Shown here: positions 34,680 through 43,723 of the stretch, in pieces
Position numbering within the stretch: position 1 is the first letter of the stretch
How the letters are laid out: the number at the start of each line of letters is the position of its first letter
NCBI GenBank assembly: GCA_964510955.1
Contig: CAZEDW010000021.1
Span: 1 to 64,000 of the forward strand
Direction of reading: 5' to 3'
From: JAFLCM01 sp964510955
GTDB taxonomy: Bacteria; Planctomycetota; Phycisphaerae; Phycisphaerales; UBA1924
Length of the DNA: 64,000 bases
Translations under genes and position numbers: made by a program
Notes under the pieces: generated by a model
Database searches by the model: none
What the model saw: the letters and a program-made list of their open reading frames with translations, nothing else
Told to the model about the DNA's origin: nothing

Positions 34680-35506
34680 TGCGCGATGACCGGTTCGATA
34701 TCCCCCGCGACAGCACCGGGCCAGCCCAGGGTTCCCCGGGCCGCATCCCCGATCACCTCGTCGACCGGTTCTTCGACCGCGAGCTGACCCGCGCCGAGTC
34801 CGCGTCGCTGTTCGAGGCGCTCCGCTCAGACCCCGCCGCCGCCCGTGAAATCGTGGGCACCCAGCGCGCCATCGACGCCCTTCGCCAGCCTCTCAAGACC
34901 CCCGACCTGTCGCGGTCAATTCTCGCCCGCGTCGATCGCCACTCGCCATTGCTCACCCGTCGCTCGGTGCGTCACGTGCGCGTTGGGCGCCTGGTCTCGG
35001 CGGCGTGCCTGCTGCTCATCATCGCCGGCGCGTTCATCGCGCAGCGCACCCACCCCCAGGTCGTCAACCTCGGCGGCGAGCGCCCGGCGCCGGTCGCCGA
35101 CCTCGCCTCGAATCTCTCGGGCGACACCGCCGACGCCGTCAACACCCTCCGCCAGACCGCCAGGGCTGTCACAGTGACCGCGCTCTCGCAGGCATCGCCG
35201 GCGAGCGCTGCGGCGGGCCAGGCCAGCGCCGACCCGCAGAGCGTTTTCGTCCGCGCCCGGTTCATCCCCGAGACGCTGTTCCCCTGGCGCGCCCAGAGCG
35301 GCCCACCGGCCAACGAGGCGATCAGGCACACCGCCTGGATCGTCCCGTGCTCCGCAACAGGGCATTGCTCGGCGGGCACGCTCAACGCCTCGGCGTCCGG
35401 CGCCGGCTCGCAGTTCATCCTGGTCGACTTCAAGGTGAACGCGGACGCCACCGACCAGATCGCCTCCGGCAGCCTGGGCGCCCCGTCGCGGGACCGTGGG
35501 AAGTAA
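34679..35506 (+). CDS. putative membrane anti-sigma factor
   Basis: This 275-residue protein has an N-terminal helical segment (about 20-60, PDHLVDRFFDRELTRAESAS), which looks like a minimal anti-sigma domain without the zinc-binding HxxxCxxC. One membrane helix follows at about 103-123 (LVSAACLLLIIAGAFIAQRT), then a periplasmic domain of about 150 residues ending in a strand-rich part with one Cys pair (VPCSATGHCSAG). The start overlaps the sigma-factor stop. The sigma-binding role is inferred from coupling and topology, as is usual for ECF pairs. Confidence 0.75.
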   Translation: MRDDRFDIPRDSTGPAQGSPGRIPDHLVDRFFDRELTRAESASLFEALRSDPAAAREIVGTQRAIDALRQPLKTPDLSRSILARVDRHSPLLTRRSVRHVRVGRLVSAACLLLIIAGAFIAQRTHPQVVNLGGERPAPVADLASNLSGDTADAVNTLRQTARAVTVTALSQASPASAAAGQASADPQSVFVRARFIPETLFPWRAQSGPPANEAIRHTAWIVPCSATGHCSAGTLNASASGAGSQFILVDFKVNADATDQIASGSLGAPSRDRGK

Positions 35507-35510
35507 GCCC

Positions 35511-37205
35511 GTGCTCCGTCTCAACCGCCCGACAGCCGCCATCGGCTGCGCGCTCACAGTGCTCGCCCCCGCGGCCCCGGGTGCCGAGACCCCCGTCCCC
35601 GCGCCGCTGCGGTCGGCCGCATTGGTCCGCCCGGACGTTGACCTCTACATCGGCGTAGACGGCGCGGCGTCGATCCGCACCGGAGAAGTCGCCGGAGCGC
35701 TCGCGGCCGTCAGCGACTCGCTCGCCGCCTACACGCAGAGCCTCGACGCGTGGAACCGCCTGGCCGAAACCCTCGGCCTCACCCCGGCGGCAGCCTTTGA
35801 CCGTCTGCTGGGCAGGAATGCGGCCTTCACCGCCAGATTCACGCCGCCCGCCGGCACACGACCGGCCTCGATGGACGATTGGCTGCTCATCAGCGAACTC
35901 GACGCCGCCACCGGCGATGATCTCCGCGCCAAGCTCAAGCTGATGCCCCGCAGGCTGGTGCGCGGCCTGCCGGTCCTGACGTTCGAGGAAGGCCGCTTCG
36001 AGGTCGGCCTCGCGCCCGACCCCGGCACGGGCCGGCTGACCATGCTCCTGGCCCCGACCGAGCACGCCGCGCTGTTCGACGAGGCCGTCGCCGACCTGGA
36101 CGCCCCCGCGCCGTCGCGACTCCTCGACGCCGCCGACTTCGCACGCCTCATCCCGGTGGCAAACGGGCAGGACGGCGCTGTCTTCGTGCGCACGGCGGGG
36201 CTCGCCCCGCAGCACCCCGGCACGCAGACATGGATCGGCGCCGCGTTCCGGCGCGACGGGCCGACGCTGTGGCTCAGCGCCGTCAGCAGCGTCCCCTTCG
36301 CGCCCGAGCTGCAGCAGGTCACCGCCCGCGCCCGCGCCGGCGCGGGCCCCTGGAGCACCGCCGCGTTCCTGGAACTCTCGGCCAAGGCGCTCGCCGTATC
36401 GCTCGAGTCCAACCCGGCGCTCGGCGCCGGCAAATGGGGCGAGCCATTCACGGCCATCTTGCAGAAGCTCGACCTCGACCCCGGCCTGCCCGCGCTGGGC
36501 TCGCTGACCGGCCGCATGGCGGCGTACATCGCCGAGTCACCCGACGGCCTCTTCGACGCCGCCTTCGCGCTCGAATCTGTCGACGTCGGCGCCCTGCCGC
36601 CCGCCGGTGATCAGGCCGCCGCCACGGCCCTCGCCCGCTTCGCCTCCGAGGCCGCGCCCGACGCCGACGCCAAAGTTGACGACTTCGATTTCGGCGGCGT
36701 CGCCCCCGGCGCCGACCGCGCCGTCGATGTCACCCGGTTCGTCGGACCGGCCATCAGCGGGCTTTGGAAGAACGGCCTGCGGGTCGCCTGGCGGTACGAC
36801 CCCGCGTCCCGCCGCGAGCCCGACGCCGTCGCCGCCGCGCAACCGCACGGTGCCCCGGGCTGGTGGACCATCGGCCTGGGCCCGACAGCGGTGACCGAAC
36901 TCGCCGGCGCCATGTCGCGACCCCGTGAGCCCGAGCCGCAGCTCCCCTGGGTCGGCATGCTCTCGATCAGACCCGCCGAGGCGGTGCGCGTCCTTGAAGC
37001 CCACGGCGTGCCGCTGCCCAGACCGGCCGAGGCCCTGCGCTGGTTCAAGCAGCTCACCTGGTTCACCCTGATCACACCAGACAACCTGATCACCGCGGGC
37101 GGCAAGCTCGAGCTGCAGCACCCCGGTCCGGGCCCCGCCACCCCCGAAGATCCCCCGGCGAATGGCGCCGTCCGTGTGGCAGACCCGCACGCCCCGTCGC
37201 GTTAG
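35511..37205 (+). CDS. hypothetical exported protein in the sigma-factor operon
   Basis: This is a 564-residue protein from a GTG at 35511 behind GGAAGTAAG; a GTG at 35496 is also in frame. The N-terminus (LNRPTAAIGCALTVLAPAAP) looks like a signal peptide ending near GAE. The mature part is Ala/Pro rich with alternating helices and strands (VDLYIGVDGAASIRTGEVAG and a repeated LAxTEHAALFDEAVAD-type segment). It resembles planctomycete DUF3352-like exported proteins only loosely. It lies four bases after the anti-sigma gene, so it is probably part of the sensing unit or its target. Confidence 0.65.
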   Translation: MLRLNRPTAAIGCALTVLAPAAPGAETPVPAPLRSAALVRPDVDLYIGVDGAASIRTGEVAGALAAVSDSLAAYTQSLDAWNRLAETLGLTPAAAFDRLLGRNAAFTARFTPPAGTRPASMDDWLLISELDAATGDDLRAKLKLMPRRLVRGLPVLTFEEGRFEVGLAPDPGTGRLTMLLAPTEHAALFDEAVADLDAPAPSRLLDAADFARLIPVANGQDGAVFVRTAGLAPQHPGTQTWIGAAFRRDGPTLWLSAVSSVPFAPELQQVTARARAGAGPWSTAAFLELSAKALAVSLESNPALGAGKWGEPFTAILQKLDLDPGLPALGSLTGRMAAYIAESPDGLFDAAFALESVDVGALPPAGDQAAATALARFASEAAPDADAKVDDFDFGGVAPGADRAVDVTRFVGPAISGLWKNGLRVAWRYDPASRREPDAVAAAQPHGAPGWWTIGLGPTAVTELAGAMSRPREPEPQLPWVGMLSIRPAEAVRVLEAHGVPLPRPAEALRWFKQLTWFTLITPDNLITAGGKLELQHPGPGPATPEDPPANGAVRVADPHAPSR

Positions 37206-37282
37206 CACGGCCCGAGACTCTGCAATCCTTGGCCGCCGGTCTCGCCACGTAGCCCGGACGGGAACGCCACACGCCGCGGCTT

Positions 37283-38722
37283 CTACAGCAGCGTCCCGTG
37301 GAGCACCACGAGCGCCACCGTGAAGTAGATCAACAGCCCCGTCACGTCCACCGCCGTCGCCACCGCCGGCGCGGAGATCGTCGCCGGGTCGAGCTTCATC
37401 CTGCGCAGAATGAACGGCAGCATGGCGCCGCAGAGCGTGCCCCACAGAACAACGCCGATGAGCGCGATCCCGACGGTGAGGCCGATGCTGTGGTAGAGAC
37501 CGGCGATGCTGTAGACGGTGTGCGACCCATCGGCGACGTAGTTCTTGTTGGTGTCATAGTTGGCCAGGCCGAACCACTGCCACAGGTGGATGCGGATCAC
37601 CCCGATGACACCCAGGAACACGCCCAGGATCGTGCCGCACGCCGCCTCGCGGCGCAGCGTCCACCACCAGTCCTTGAGCGTCAGTTCACCGACCGCCATG
37701 GCGCGGATGATCAGCGTCGAGGCCTGCGAACCGGAGTTACCGCCGCTGGAAATGATCAGCGGCAGGAACAGCGCCACGACCGCCGCCTTCTCGATCTCGG
37801 CCTGGAAGTGCGACATCACGCTCGCGGTGGCGAGCTCGCCGACGAACAGCACCGCCAGCCACCCGCCGCGCTTCCGCACCAGCCGGAACAGCGAGATCGT
37901 GGTGTACGGCTCGTCCAGCGCCTCCATGCCGCCCATCTTCTGGATGTCCTCGGTCGCCTCCGCCTCGGCCACGTCGGCCACGTCGTCGTGCGTCACGATC
38001 CCCAGCAACACCCCGCGCGAATCCACCACCGGCAGCGCCACCCGGTCGTACCGCTGCAGCATCCGCACCGCTTCTTCCTGGTCCTGCTCGGCCCGAAGCG
38101 TCACGAAGCTGCGGTTCATGAGGCTCTCAACCGGGCTGTCAGGCTCGGCCAGCAGCAACTGGCGCAGCCGGATGTCATCGATCAGCACCCCCTGGTCGTT
38201 GACGACATACACCACGTTGATCGTCTCGGCGTCGCGCCCGTGACGCCGGATGTGCTCCAGCGCGTGCGCGATCGTCCAGTCCTGCTTGATCCGGACGTAG
38301 TCCGGCGTCATCAGCCGCCCGACGCTGTCCGCCGCATACCCCAGGATCGCCTGCGTCGCCTTGCGCTCCTCCGGCGCCAGGCTCGATATCAGCCGCTGCG
38401 CCACCTCCGCCGGCAGCTCGTCCAGCAGTCGCGCCCGGTCGTCGGGGCTCATCGCCTCGACGATCCGGGCAGAGCCCTTGTCGCCCAGCTTGACGATCAG
38501 CTCTTCCTGCTTCTCCGGATCAAGGTACGTGAACACCTCCGCGGCGTCGTCACGCAGCAGAAACCTGAACGCCACCGCCGCCTCATCGCTGGCGAGATTC
38601 GACAGGATCTCCGCCACGTCCGCCGGCGGGATCGACGTGAGCACCTCGCGAAGCTCGGTGTACCGGGCATCGTGGATCAGCTCGCGGACCTCGGGCTCGA
38701 TGAGGTGGGCGGTGGGGTTCAT
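37283..38722 (-). CDS. mgtE: magnesium transporter MgtE
   Basis: This 479-residue protein has the cytoplasmic N domain (1-140, LSNLASDEAAVAFRFLLRDD), two CBS domains (about 145-275, RLMTPDYVRI, SLMNRSFVTLRAEQD, VDSRGVLLGIVTHDD) and five membrane helices. PLIISSGGNSGSQASTLIIR and DPATISAPAVATAVDVTGLL carry the conserved pore and Asp residues. It is a Mg2+-gated Mg2+ channel. A longer loop (about residues 385-415, LWQWFGLANYDTNKNYVADG) interrupts the membrane domain. No M-box-like leader was recognised. Confidence 0.95.
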   Translation of the reverse strand: MNPTAHLIEPEVRELIHDARYTELREVLTSIPPADVAEILSNLASDEAAVAFRFLLRDDAAEVFTYLDPEKQEELIVKLGDKGSARIVEAMSPDDRARLLDELPAEVAQRLISSLAPEERKATQAILGYAADSVGRLMTPDYVRIKQDWTIAHALEHIRRHGRDAETINVVYVVNDQGVLIDDIRLRQLLLAEPDSPVESLMNRSFVTLRAEQDQEEAVRMLQRYDRVALPVVDSRGVLLGIVTHDDVADVAEAEATEDIQKMGGMEALDEPYTTISLFRLVRKRGGWLAVLFVGELATASVMSHFQAEIEKAAVVALFLPLIISSGGNSGSQASTLIIRAMAVGELTLKDWWWTLRREAACGTILGVFLGVIGVIRIHLWQWFGLANYDTNKNYVADGSHTVYSIAGLYHSIGLTVGIALIGVVLWGTLCGAMLPFILRRMKLDPATISAPAVATAVDVTGLLIYFTVALVVLHGTLL

Positions 38723-38771
38723 CGATTCACCGATCCGTCTTCACCGCCCAGTCGCGGCGGACGCGGATGAG

Positions 38772-38810
38772 GAGAAAAAGAACAAGCCCACGCCGCTCGC
38801 CGGTGTGGGC
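38772..38810 (-). terminator. intrinsic terminator of rpsR
   Basis: Arms GCCCACGCCG (38786-38795) and CGGTGTGGGC (38801-38810) with a five-base loop form a stem with one wobble. Read leftward it is followed by TTGTTCTTTTTCTC. It ends rpsR before mgtE. Confidence 0.9.
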
Positions 38811-38882
38811 CTGTGGTGTACCACCAGATTGGCCGCCTTCCAAGCGCGATCCCGCGGAATCGCGCGACCGGTCAGACCCGCC

Positions 38883-39182
38883 TTACAGCGTCGCCGAGGT
38901 GTACGGCAGCAGGGCCATGTACCGCGCCCGCTTGATCGCCTGGCCGACCATCCGCTGCTCGCGGGCCGAGGTGCCCAGTCGCTTGCGGGACAGGATCTTC
39001 CCGTTGGGGCTCATCATGCGCCGGAGATTCTCCACGTCCTTCCAATCCACATACGTCAAACCCAGGCCGGAGGTCTTGGTCGTGCGTGGCCGGGGGCCGG
39101 ACATGCCCGCAACACCAGCAGCGCCGGGAGCGCTCGGGGCCGGGGAGGGAGCGGACGATGAGAATCGGTTCATCTGCGACAT
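38883..39182 (-). CDS. rpsR: 30S ribosomal protein S18
   Basis: This is a 99-residue protein from the ATG at 39182 with GAGG upstream. The C-terminal 60 residues are S18: VDWKDVENLRRMMSPNGKIL, SRKRLGTSAREQRMVGQAIK, RARYMALLPYT. The N-terminal 40 residues are Ser/Pro/Ala rich and not in typical S18. The usual neighbours (rpsF, ssb, rplI) are missing, so the gene is unlinked from that operon and has its own terminator. Confidence 0.93.
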   Translation of the reverse strand: MSQMNRFSSSAPSPAPSAPGAAGVAGMSGPRPRTTKTSGLGLTYVDWKDVENLRRMMSPNGKILSRKRLGTSAREQRMVGQAIKRARYMALLPYTSATL

Positions 39183-39330
39183 CGTGGGGTCCTCGTCGTG
39201 GTCGTTCGGCCCACGCGAATCCGCGGGGGCGACGGGGTTTTGGGGGGCGGAGATCATAGCGGAAGCGCCCCCGCAGTGCCACCCCGCCGGCGCGAAAACA
39301 CTAGGGAAATGTATGGGTCCGTTCTTCGCG

Positions 39331-40356
39331 TCAGAACGAGCGTGTAATCACGGCATCGGCCATCCACAGCATCAGCGACTTGACCGGCGAATCCCCCAGA
39401 GGCGCCAGGTGCACCTTCGCCTCCTCAACCAGCCGGGCCGCCGCCCGGCGCGCATGCGCGATCGACCCCGTCGCCTCCAGCCGCGGCCGAAGCTCACGGC
39501 GCGACCCGTTCAGGTACGCCCGCGAATGTATCTGCCGCTCCGCCTCCATACGCGCCCCGTTGGGCAACGTGGCGAGGTGGTGGATGACCGGCAGCGTGAG
39601 CTTCTCCTTTTCCAGGTCCTTGCCCAGCGACTTGCCGACCACCTTTTCCTCGCCGATCAGGTCGAGCAGGTCGTCCTGAATCTGAAACGCGATCCCCACG
39701 CACCGCCCGTACTCGCTCAGACCGCGGCAGAGATGGTCATCGGCGCCCGCGTGGCGCGCCCCCAGCTCGCACGCCGCACCGATCAGGCAGGCGGTCTTTC
39801 TCTCGACGATGTCGTAATAGGTGCCCTCGTCAAGCGCCAGGTCGCCCCGGTGCGAAAGCTGCAGGATTTCACCCTCGCACACCCGGGCCGTCACTTCGCC
39901 GATCCGCAGCGCCGTCTGCTGGGAATCCAGCGTCGAGCAGAGGTGGAAGCTCCGGGCGATCAGGTAGTCGCCCAGCATGACCGCCGTCTCGTTCCCGCGC
40001 AGCGCATTCACCGTGGCGGCCCCACGGCGCACCCCCGCGTCGTCCAGCACGTCGTCGTGCACCAAGGTCGCCAGGTGCACCATCTCGACCACCGTCGCGA
40101 CGGTAATGAGCTCATCGGTCAGCGCGTCCTCAACACACCCCCGCCGGTGGCACGCCAGCCCCGACAACAGCGCCAGCGTCGGGCGCAGCATCTTGCCCCG
40201 GTAGCGCTCCACGTGCCGGCACAGCTCGGCCACCCGCGGCACACCAGAACCCAGGTGCCGCGTGAACCGCTCCGCCACCCGCTCCAGGCCCAGCGACAGC
40301 ACGGCGCTGACGGCGGCGTCGGCGCGGGCTTGGCTGAGTTCGACGAGGGTGGCCAT
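39331..40356 (-). CDS. long-chain polyprenyl diphosphate synthase
   Basis: This 341-residue protein has the first aspartate-rich motif DDVLDD at 101-106 and the second DDLLD at 228-232, with the chain-elongation context VEMVHLATLVH. The residue five before the first motif is the small Ala96, which fits a long product such as octaprenyl to decaprenyl diphosphate for quinones. QIQDDLLDLIGEEKVVGKSL and GKDLEKEKLTLPVIH are standard. The ATG at 40356 has only a weak ribosome site. An AT-rich gap with a perfect hairpin (40377-40397) lies upstream. Confidence 0.93.
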   Translation of the reverse strand: MATLVELSQARADAAVSAVLSLGLERVAERFTRHLGSGVPRVAELCRHVERYRGKMLRPTLALLSGLACHRRGCVEDALTDELITVATVVEMVHLATLVHDDVLDDAGVRRGAATVNALRGNETAVMLGDYLIARSFHLCSTLDSQQTALRIGEVTARVCEGEILQLSHRGDLALDEGTYYDIVERKTACLIGAACELGARHAGADDHLCRGLSEYGRCVGIAFQIQDDLLDLIGEEKVVGKSLGKDLEKEKLTLPVIHHLATLPNGARMEAERQIHSRAYLNGSRRELRPRLEATGSIAHARRAAARLVEEAKVHLAPLGDSPVKSLMLWMADAVITRSF

Positions 40357-40376
40357 GGACAGAGCAGTCTAGCGGG

Positions 40377-40397
40377 TCTTTGATGAATAGTCAAAGA
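40377..40397. promoter_or_regulatory. AT-rich inverted repeat upstream of the polyprenyl synthase
   Basis: TCTTTGA and TCAAAGA are perfect seven-bp arms with a seven-base loop, in a distinctly AT-rich gap. It lies about 20 bases before the synthase start. It may be an operator or a weak processing hairpin; no U-run follows on the relevant strand. Confidence 0.4.
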
Positions 40398-40438
40398 TTT
40401 CAGAAAGTATTGAAACACTGCCGCCACACCAGCAAGAT

Positions 40439-41308
40439 TCACCTCTCCGCGACGATGTACACCACCCATCCAAGATCCGCCTCACCATGCTCCGCCGGAG
40501 TGAACACGCTGTTTCCCTCGTTGGTCCTGGGGTCGGTGCCTTCCCAATACACCGTCGGTCGCTTGAACCCCACCTCGCGGAGAACCTCGGTGATCTCCGG
40601 GAGGGTCCACAACCGCCAGTCGTAGGTGAACGCCCGCCGGAGGCGCGATCCGTCGCGGAGCTTGAAGCTGATGTGGCACAGCGTGTGACCCGTGATGGGG
40701 TCGTACTTCTCCTGCTCCCAGCAGTAGGTAAACGAACCGATGTCGCGCGGCCCCTGCTTGATGGGGCGGCGTTCGGTGAACTCGCGGAAGGCGTCGGCGC
40801 CGCCGTACGCGTCCAGCATGAACAGCCCGCCCGCGCGCAGGCCCGCGCGGACCCTTCGGAAGTACCGCCGCAGCGTGGCCCGCTCCTTGAAGATGAAGTA
40901 GCTGAAGTTCATCGCCAACACGATGTCCACCCCCTGATGGCCCGGCGCCGGCGTGCGAACCGTGAGCACGTTGGAGTTCAACAGGTGGACCCGCCCGCGC
41001 GCCCCGGGCTTCAGCCTGGAAAGGTTGCGGGCGCGCCCCCAGTCGAGCGTGGGCTGATCGAGGTCGACACCGAACGCCACGTTTGACCGCCGACGCCGGA
41101 CCCACTCGCACGAGGTGTTCGCTGTGCCGCAGAAGTCTTCGCGCAGCAGCGAGGCGCGCCGGCCCCGGAGCTTCCTGTAGGTGTCATCAACAAAATCGAT
41201 CTCGGCGTCCACGGCCTGCACCGCGTGCTGGTACAGATCGTGACGGTCGGCGATGGACGCGAGCCGTGGCTTGCTTCGGGAGGCACTTCGTGCGGTCTGG
41301 CGGGGCAT
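40439..41308 (-). CDS. class I SAM-dependent methyltransferase
   Basis: This is a 289-residue protein from the ATG at 41308. LREDFCGTANTSCEWV contains a variant SAM loop (DxCxGTG-like), followed by FGVDLDQPTLDWGRA, VDIVLAMNFSYFIF and RVRAGLRAGGLFMLDAYGG. This is a Methyltransf_25/11-type fold, and the C-terminal half is strand-rich with FTYDWRLWTLPEITEVLREV. The substrate is unknown. The gene diverges from the orphan DNA methyltransferase. Confidence 0.8.
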   Translation of the reverse strand: MPRQTARSASRSKPRLASIADRHDLYQHAVQAVDAEIDFVDDTYRKLRGRRASLLREDFCGTANTSCEWVRRRRSNVAFGVDLDQPTLDWGRARNLSRLKPGARGRVHLLNSNVLTVRTPAPGHQGVDIVLAMNFSYFIFKERATLRRYFRRVRAGLRAGGLFMLDAYGGADAFREFTERRPIKQGPRDIGSFTYCWEQEKYDPITGHTLCHISFKLRDGSRLRRAFTYDWRLWTLPEITEVLREVGFKRPTVYWEGTDPRTNEGNSVFTPAEHGEADLGWVVYIVAER

Positions 41309-41400
41309 GGGGCGGGGAGTGTAGTGAGCGACGCACCGGCCCCGCCTTGCTACGCTCGGGACGATTGATACACCGCCGGCAAGACCCACCCTCCGCGGCC

Positions 41401-42120
41401 GTGGCGCGAATCGATTGGCTGCGCGGCGCCCGCACACTGTCCAGCCGATCAGTGGATCTCCTGTACGCCGACCCCCCCTTCAACACCGGCAAGCCCCGCG
41501 CCGCCGGAGCGGGTTCATTCGACGACCGCTGGCCCACCACCGCGGCCTACACCGGCTGGCTCCGCGACCGCCTCGAAGCCACGATCCCGGCGCTCAAACC
41601 CTCGGCGAGCATCCTCATCCACTGCGACTGGCGCACCAGCCACCGCGTCCGCGTCATGCTCGACGATCTCTTGGGCGAAGACCGCTTCGTCAACCACCTC
41701 GTCTGGTCCTACGGGCTCGGCGGCTCGTCACCGCGACGCTTCGCCCGCAAGCACGACGACATCCTCTTCTACTGCCTCGACCCCGACCGCTACTGGTTCG
41801 AACCGCCCAGGGTCCCCGCCACCAGCGCGCGGATGAAGGGGCAGCTCAAGAAATCCACCGATGTGCTCGACATCCCCTCCATCAACAACATGGCCAAAGA
41901 GCGCGCCGGCTGGCCCACGCAGAAGCCGCTGGCCCTGCTGGAGCTTCTCGTCGGCGCCTGCTGCCCGCCCGGCGGCACGGTGCTCGACCCGTGCTGCGGG
42001 TCCGGGACGACGCTGGTGGCGGCGGCGAGGCTGGGGGGGGGCCGGCGCGTGATAGGCTTTGACATCTCGCCACAGGCGGTCCGGCTGACGCGCCGGCGGC
42101 TCTCGGAGCAACCGACATGA
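41401..42120 (+). CDS. orphan N4/N6 DNA methyltransferase (beta class)
   Basis: This is about 239 residues from a GTG at 41401; a TTG at 41365 would add 12 residues. DPPFNTG (24-30) is the catalytic motif IV, and LDPCCGSGTTLVAA with the Asp at 196 is the SAM-binding motif I. Catalytic before SAM motif marks the beta class, which modifies adenine N6 or cytosine N4. MKGQLKKSTDVLDIPSI and ERAGWPTQKPLALLELLV are typical. No restriction endonuclease is adjacent. The stop overlaps the AsmA-like gene as ATGA, an unexpected pairing. The recognition sequence is unknown. Confidence 0.85.
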   Translation: MARIDWLRGARTLSSRSVDLLYADPPFNTGKPRAAGAGSFDDRWPTTAAYTGWLRDRLEATIPALKPSASILIHCDWRTSHRVRVMLDDLLGEDRFVNHLVWSYGLGGSSPRRFARKHDDILFYCLDPDRYWFEPPRVPATSARMKGQLKKSTDVLDIPSINNMAKERAGWPTQKPLALLELLVGACCPPGGTVLDPCCGSGTTLVAAARLGGGRRVIGFDISPQAVRLTRRRLSEQPT

Positions 42121-43712
42121 AGAAGAAACCCCTGATGTGGCTCCTCGCCGTCGCCGCGGTGTTCGTGCCCGGCGTGATCCTGATGGTGATCGTCATCGCG
42201 CCGCGCCTGTCGAGCATCGGGACCGCCGGGCTCGACAACTGGGTCGCCCAGCAGGTCACCAAGATCGCCAACAGCTACCTCGTGCCCGAGATCCAGTTCG
42301 ATTCGTTCAGCTACAAGTACCCCGGCGTGCTCGAGCTCAAGGGCGTCCGTTTCGTCGCGCCCGACGCGGGCAAGACCCGCGTGGTCGAGGCGGCCCTGCT
42401 GCGTGTCACGCTCGCGGAGGTGCCCAGCATCGGGCAGCCCATCGTGATCGAGCGCATCGACCTCGACCGCCCCGCGCTGCGCCTGCTGCGGACACCGGGG
42501 GGCGCGGGCGGTTTCAAGGGGCTGCTGCCGTTCGTCAAGGGCGACACCATCTCCAACCAGTCCGCCGCCCCCGGCGATGTCAGGCTCAGCAGCGTCTTCA
42601 AGATCAAGAAGCTGACGCTCAGCGACGGACGCCTCGAGTACAACGACGGCTCCGGTCCCGAGACCATGACCCTCGCGGGCCTCACGCTGAACCTCGACGT
42701 GTCGCCCGACAACTCGGCCGGCGGCGCGGGCTGGTACGGGCTCGACTTCAATCTCGACCGCTCGCCGATCTTCGCGGTCGCAGCCAGGGGCCGCGTCAAC
42801 ATCGACACCCTGCAGGCCGAGGCCGCGCCGGTCACGCTCAGTGTCAATCTCGACGACGGCGGCGCCGCCGCCCTCCCTCCCGAGCTCCAGCGCACCCTCA
42901 AGGAGCACGACGCCCGAGGCACACTGAAGGCCACGCTCACCGGCAACGCCAGCGTGCGCTCACCTCTGGATTCGGCCCTGAGCATCAAGCTCGCCCTCGA
43001 AAACTTCAACGTCGCCGCCGGCGAATACCGCCTGCCCATCGACCGCGCCGAGGCCGACCTCGCCCTCGCCTCCGGCAAACTCACCGCGTCCAGGGCCACC
43101 GCCTCGCTCCTCACCGGCGCGGTCGACCTGCGCGATCTCTCCGCAACGCTCACCGATGGCGCCAAGCCGCTCTCGATGTCGTGGAGCGCGCAAGGCCTCG
43201 AGCTCCGCGAGCTCCTCCGCACCAAGACCACCCCCGGCCAGCCCCCCAAGCTCGCGGGCAAGTTCGCCTCCTCCGGCTCGGCGAGCGGCTCGCTCGCGGC
43301 CCTGCCCGGCTCGCTCTCCGGCAGCGGCGCCATCACCGTCCGCGACGGGCGCCTCGTCAACATCCCCGTGCTGAGCGATCTGATCGAGGCCATGAACCTC
43401 CTGCAGAAAGCCATGGGCACCGGCACCAAGCTCGAAGACACCGCCGACGTGAACTTCGACCTCACCGGCGAAGGCGTGAAAATCACCAGGGGCGAAGCCA
43501 CCACCCAGGTCGCCGCCGCTCGCTTCACCGGACTCATCCGTTACAACGGCACCCTCGACCTGCTGGCCAACGCCGGCCCGCTCGAGAAGGTGCAGGGCCT
43601 GTTCGGCAAGGTCGGCGGCATCATCGGCGAAGTGACCGACAAGCTGGTGAAATACCGCATCAGCGGCCCCGCCAGCGACCCCAAGGTGGAGGTGAAACCC
43701 CTGGGATTGTGA
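42117..43712 (+). CDS. AsmA-like membrane/periplasmic protein
   Basis: This 531-residue protein has one N-terminal membrane helix (MKKKPLMWLLAVAAVFVPGV and a few further residues). A long beta-rich body follows with repeated ITRG/LSGSGAITVRDGRLVNIP segments. The C-terminal half (about 390-500, LPGSLSGSGAITVRDGRL, NFDLTGEGVKITRG) is AsmA/TamB-like. Such proteins bridge the periplasm and are implicated in lipid traffic to the outer membrane. It overlaps the DNA methyltransferase gene by four bases. The end (KYRISGPASDPKVEVKPL) is the usual AsmA-type terminal strand. Confidence 0.8.
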   Translation: MKKKPLMWLLAVAAVFVPGVILMVIVIAPRLSSIGTAGLDNWVAQQVTKIANSYLVPEIQFDSFSYKYPGVLELKGVRFVAPDAGKTRVVEAALLRVTLAEVPSIGQPIVIERIDLDRPALRLLRTPGGAGGFKGLLPFVKGDTISNQSAAPGDVRLSSVFKIKKLTLSDGRLEYNDGSGPETMTLAGLTLNLDVSPDNSAGGAGWYGLDFNLDRSPIFAVAARGRVNIDTLQAEAAPVTLSVNLDDGGAAALPPELQRTLKEHDARGTLKATLTGNASVRSPLDSALSIKLALENFNVAAGEYRLPIDRAEADLALASGKLTASRATASLLTGAVDLRDLSATLTDGAKPLSMSWSAQGLELRELLRTKTTPGQPPKLAGKFASSGSASGSLAALPGSLSGSGAITVRDGRLVNIPVLSDLIEAMNLLQKAMGTGTKLEDTADVNFDLTGEGVKITRGEATTQVAAARFTGLIRYNGTLDLLANAGPLEKVQGLFGKVGGIIGEVTDKLVKYRISGPASDPKVEVKPLGL

Positions 43713-43723
43713 CCACCTCACGC

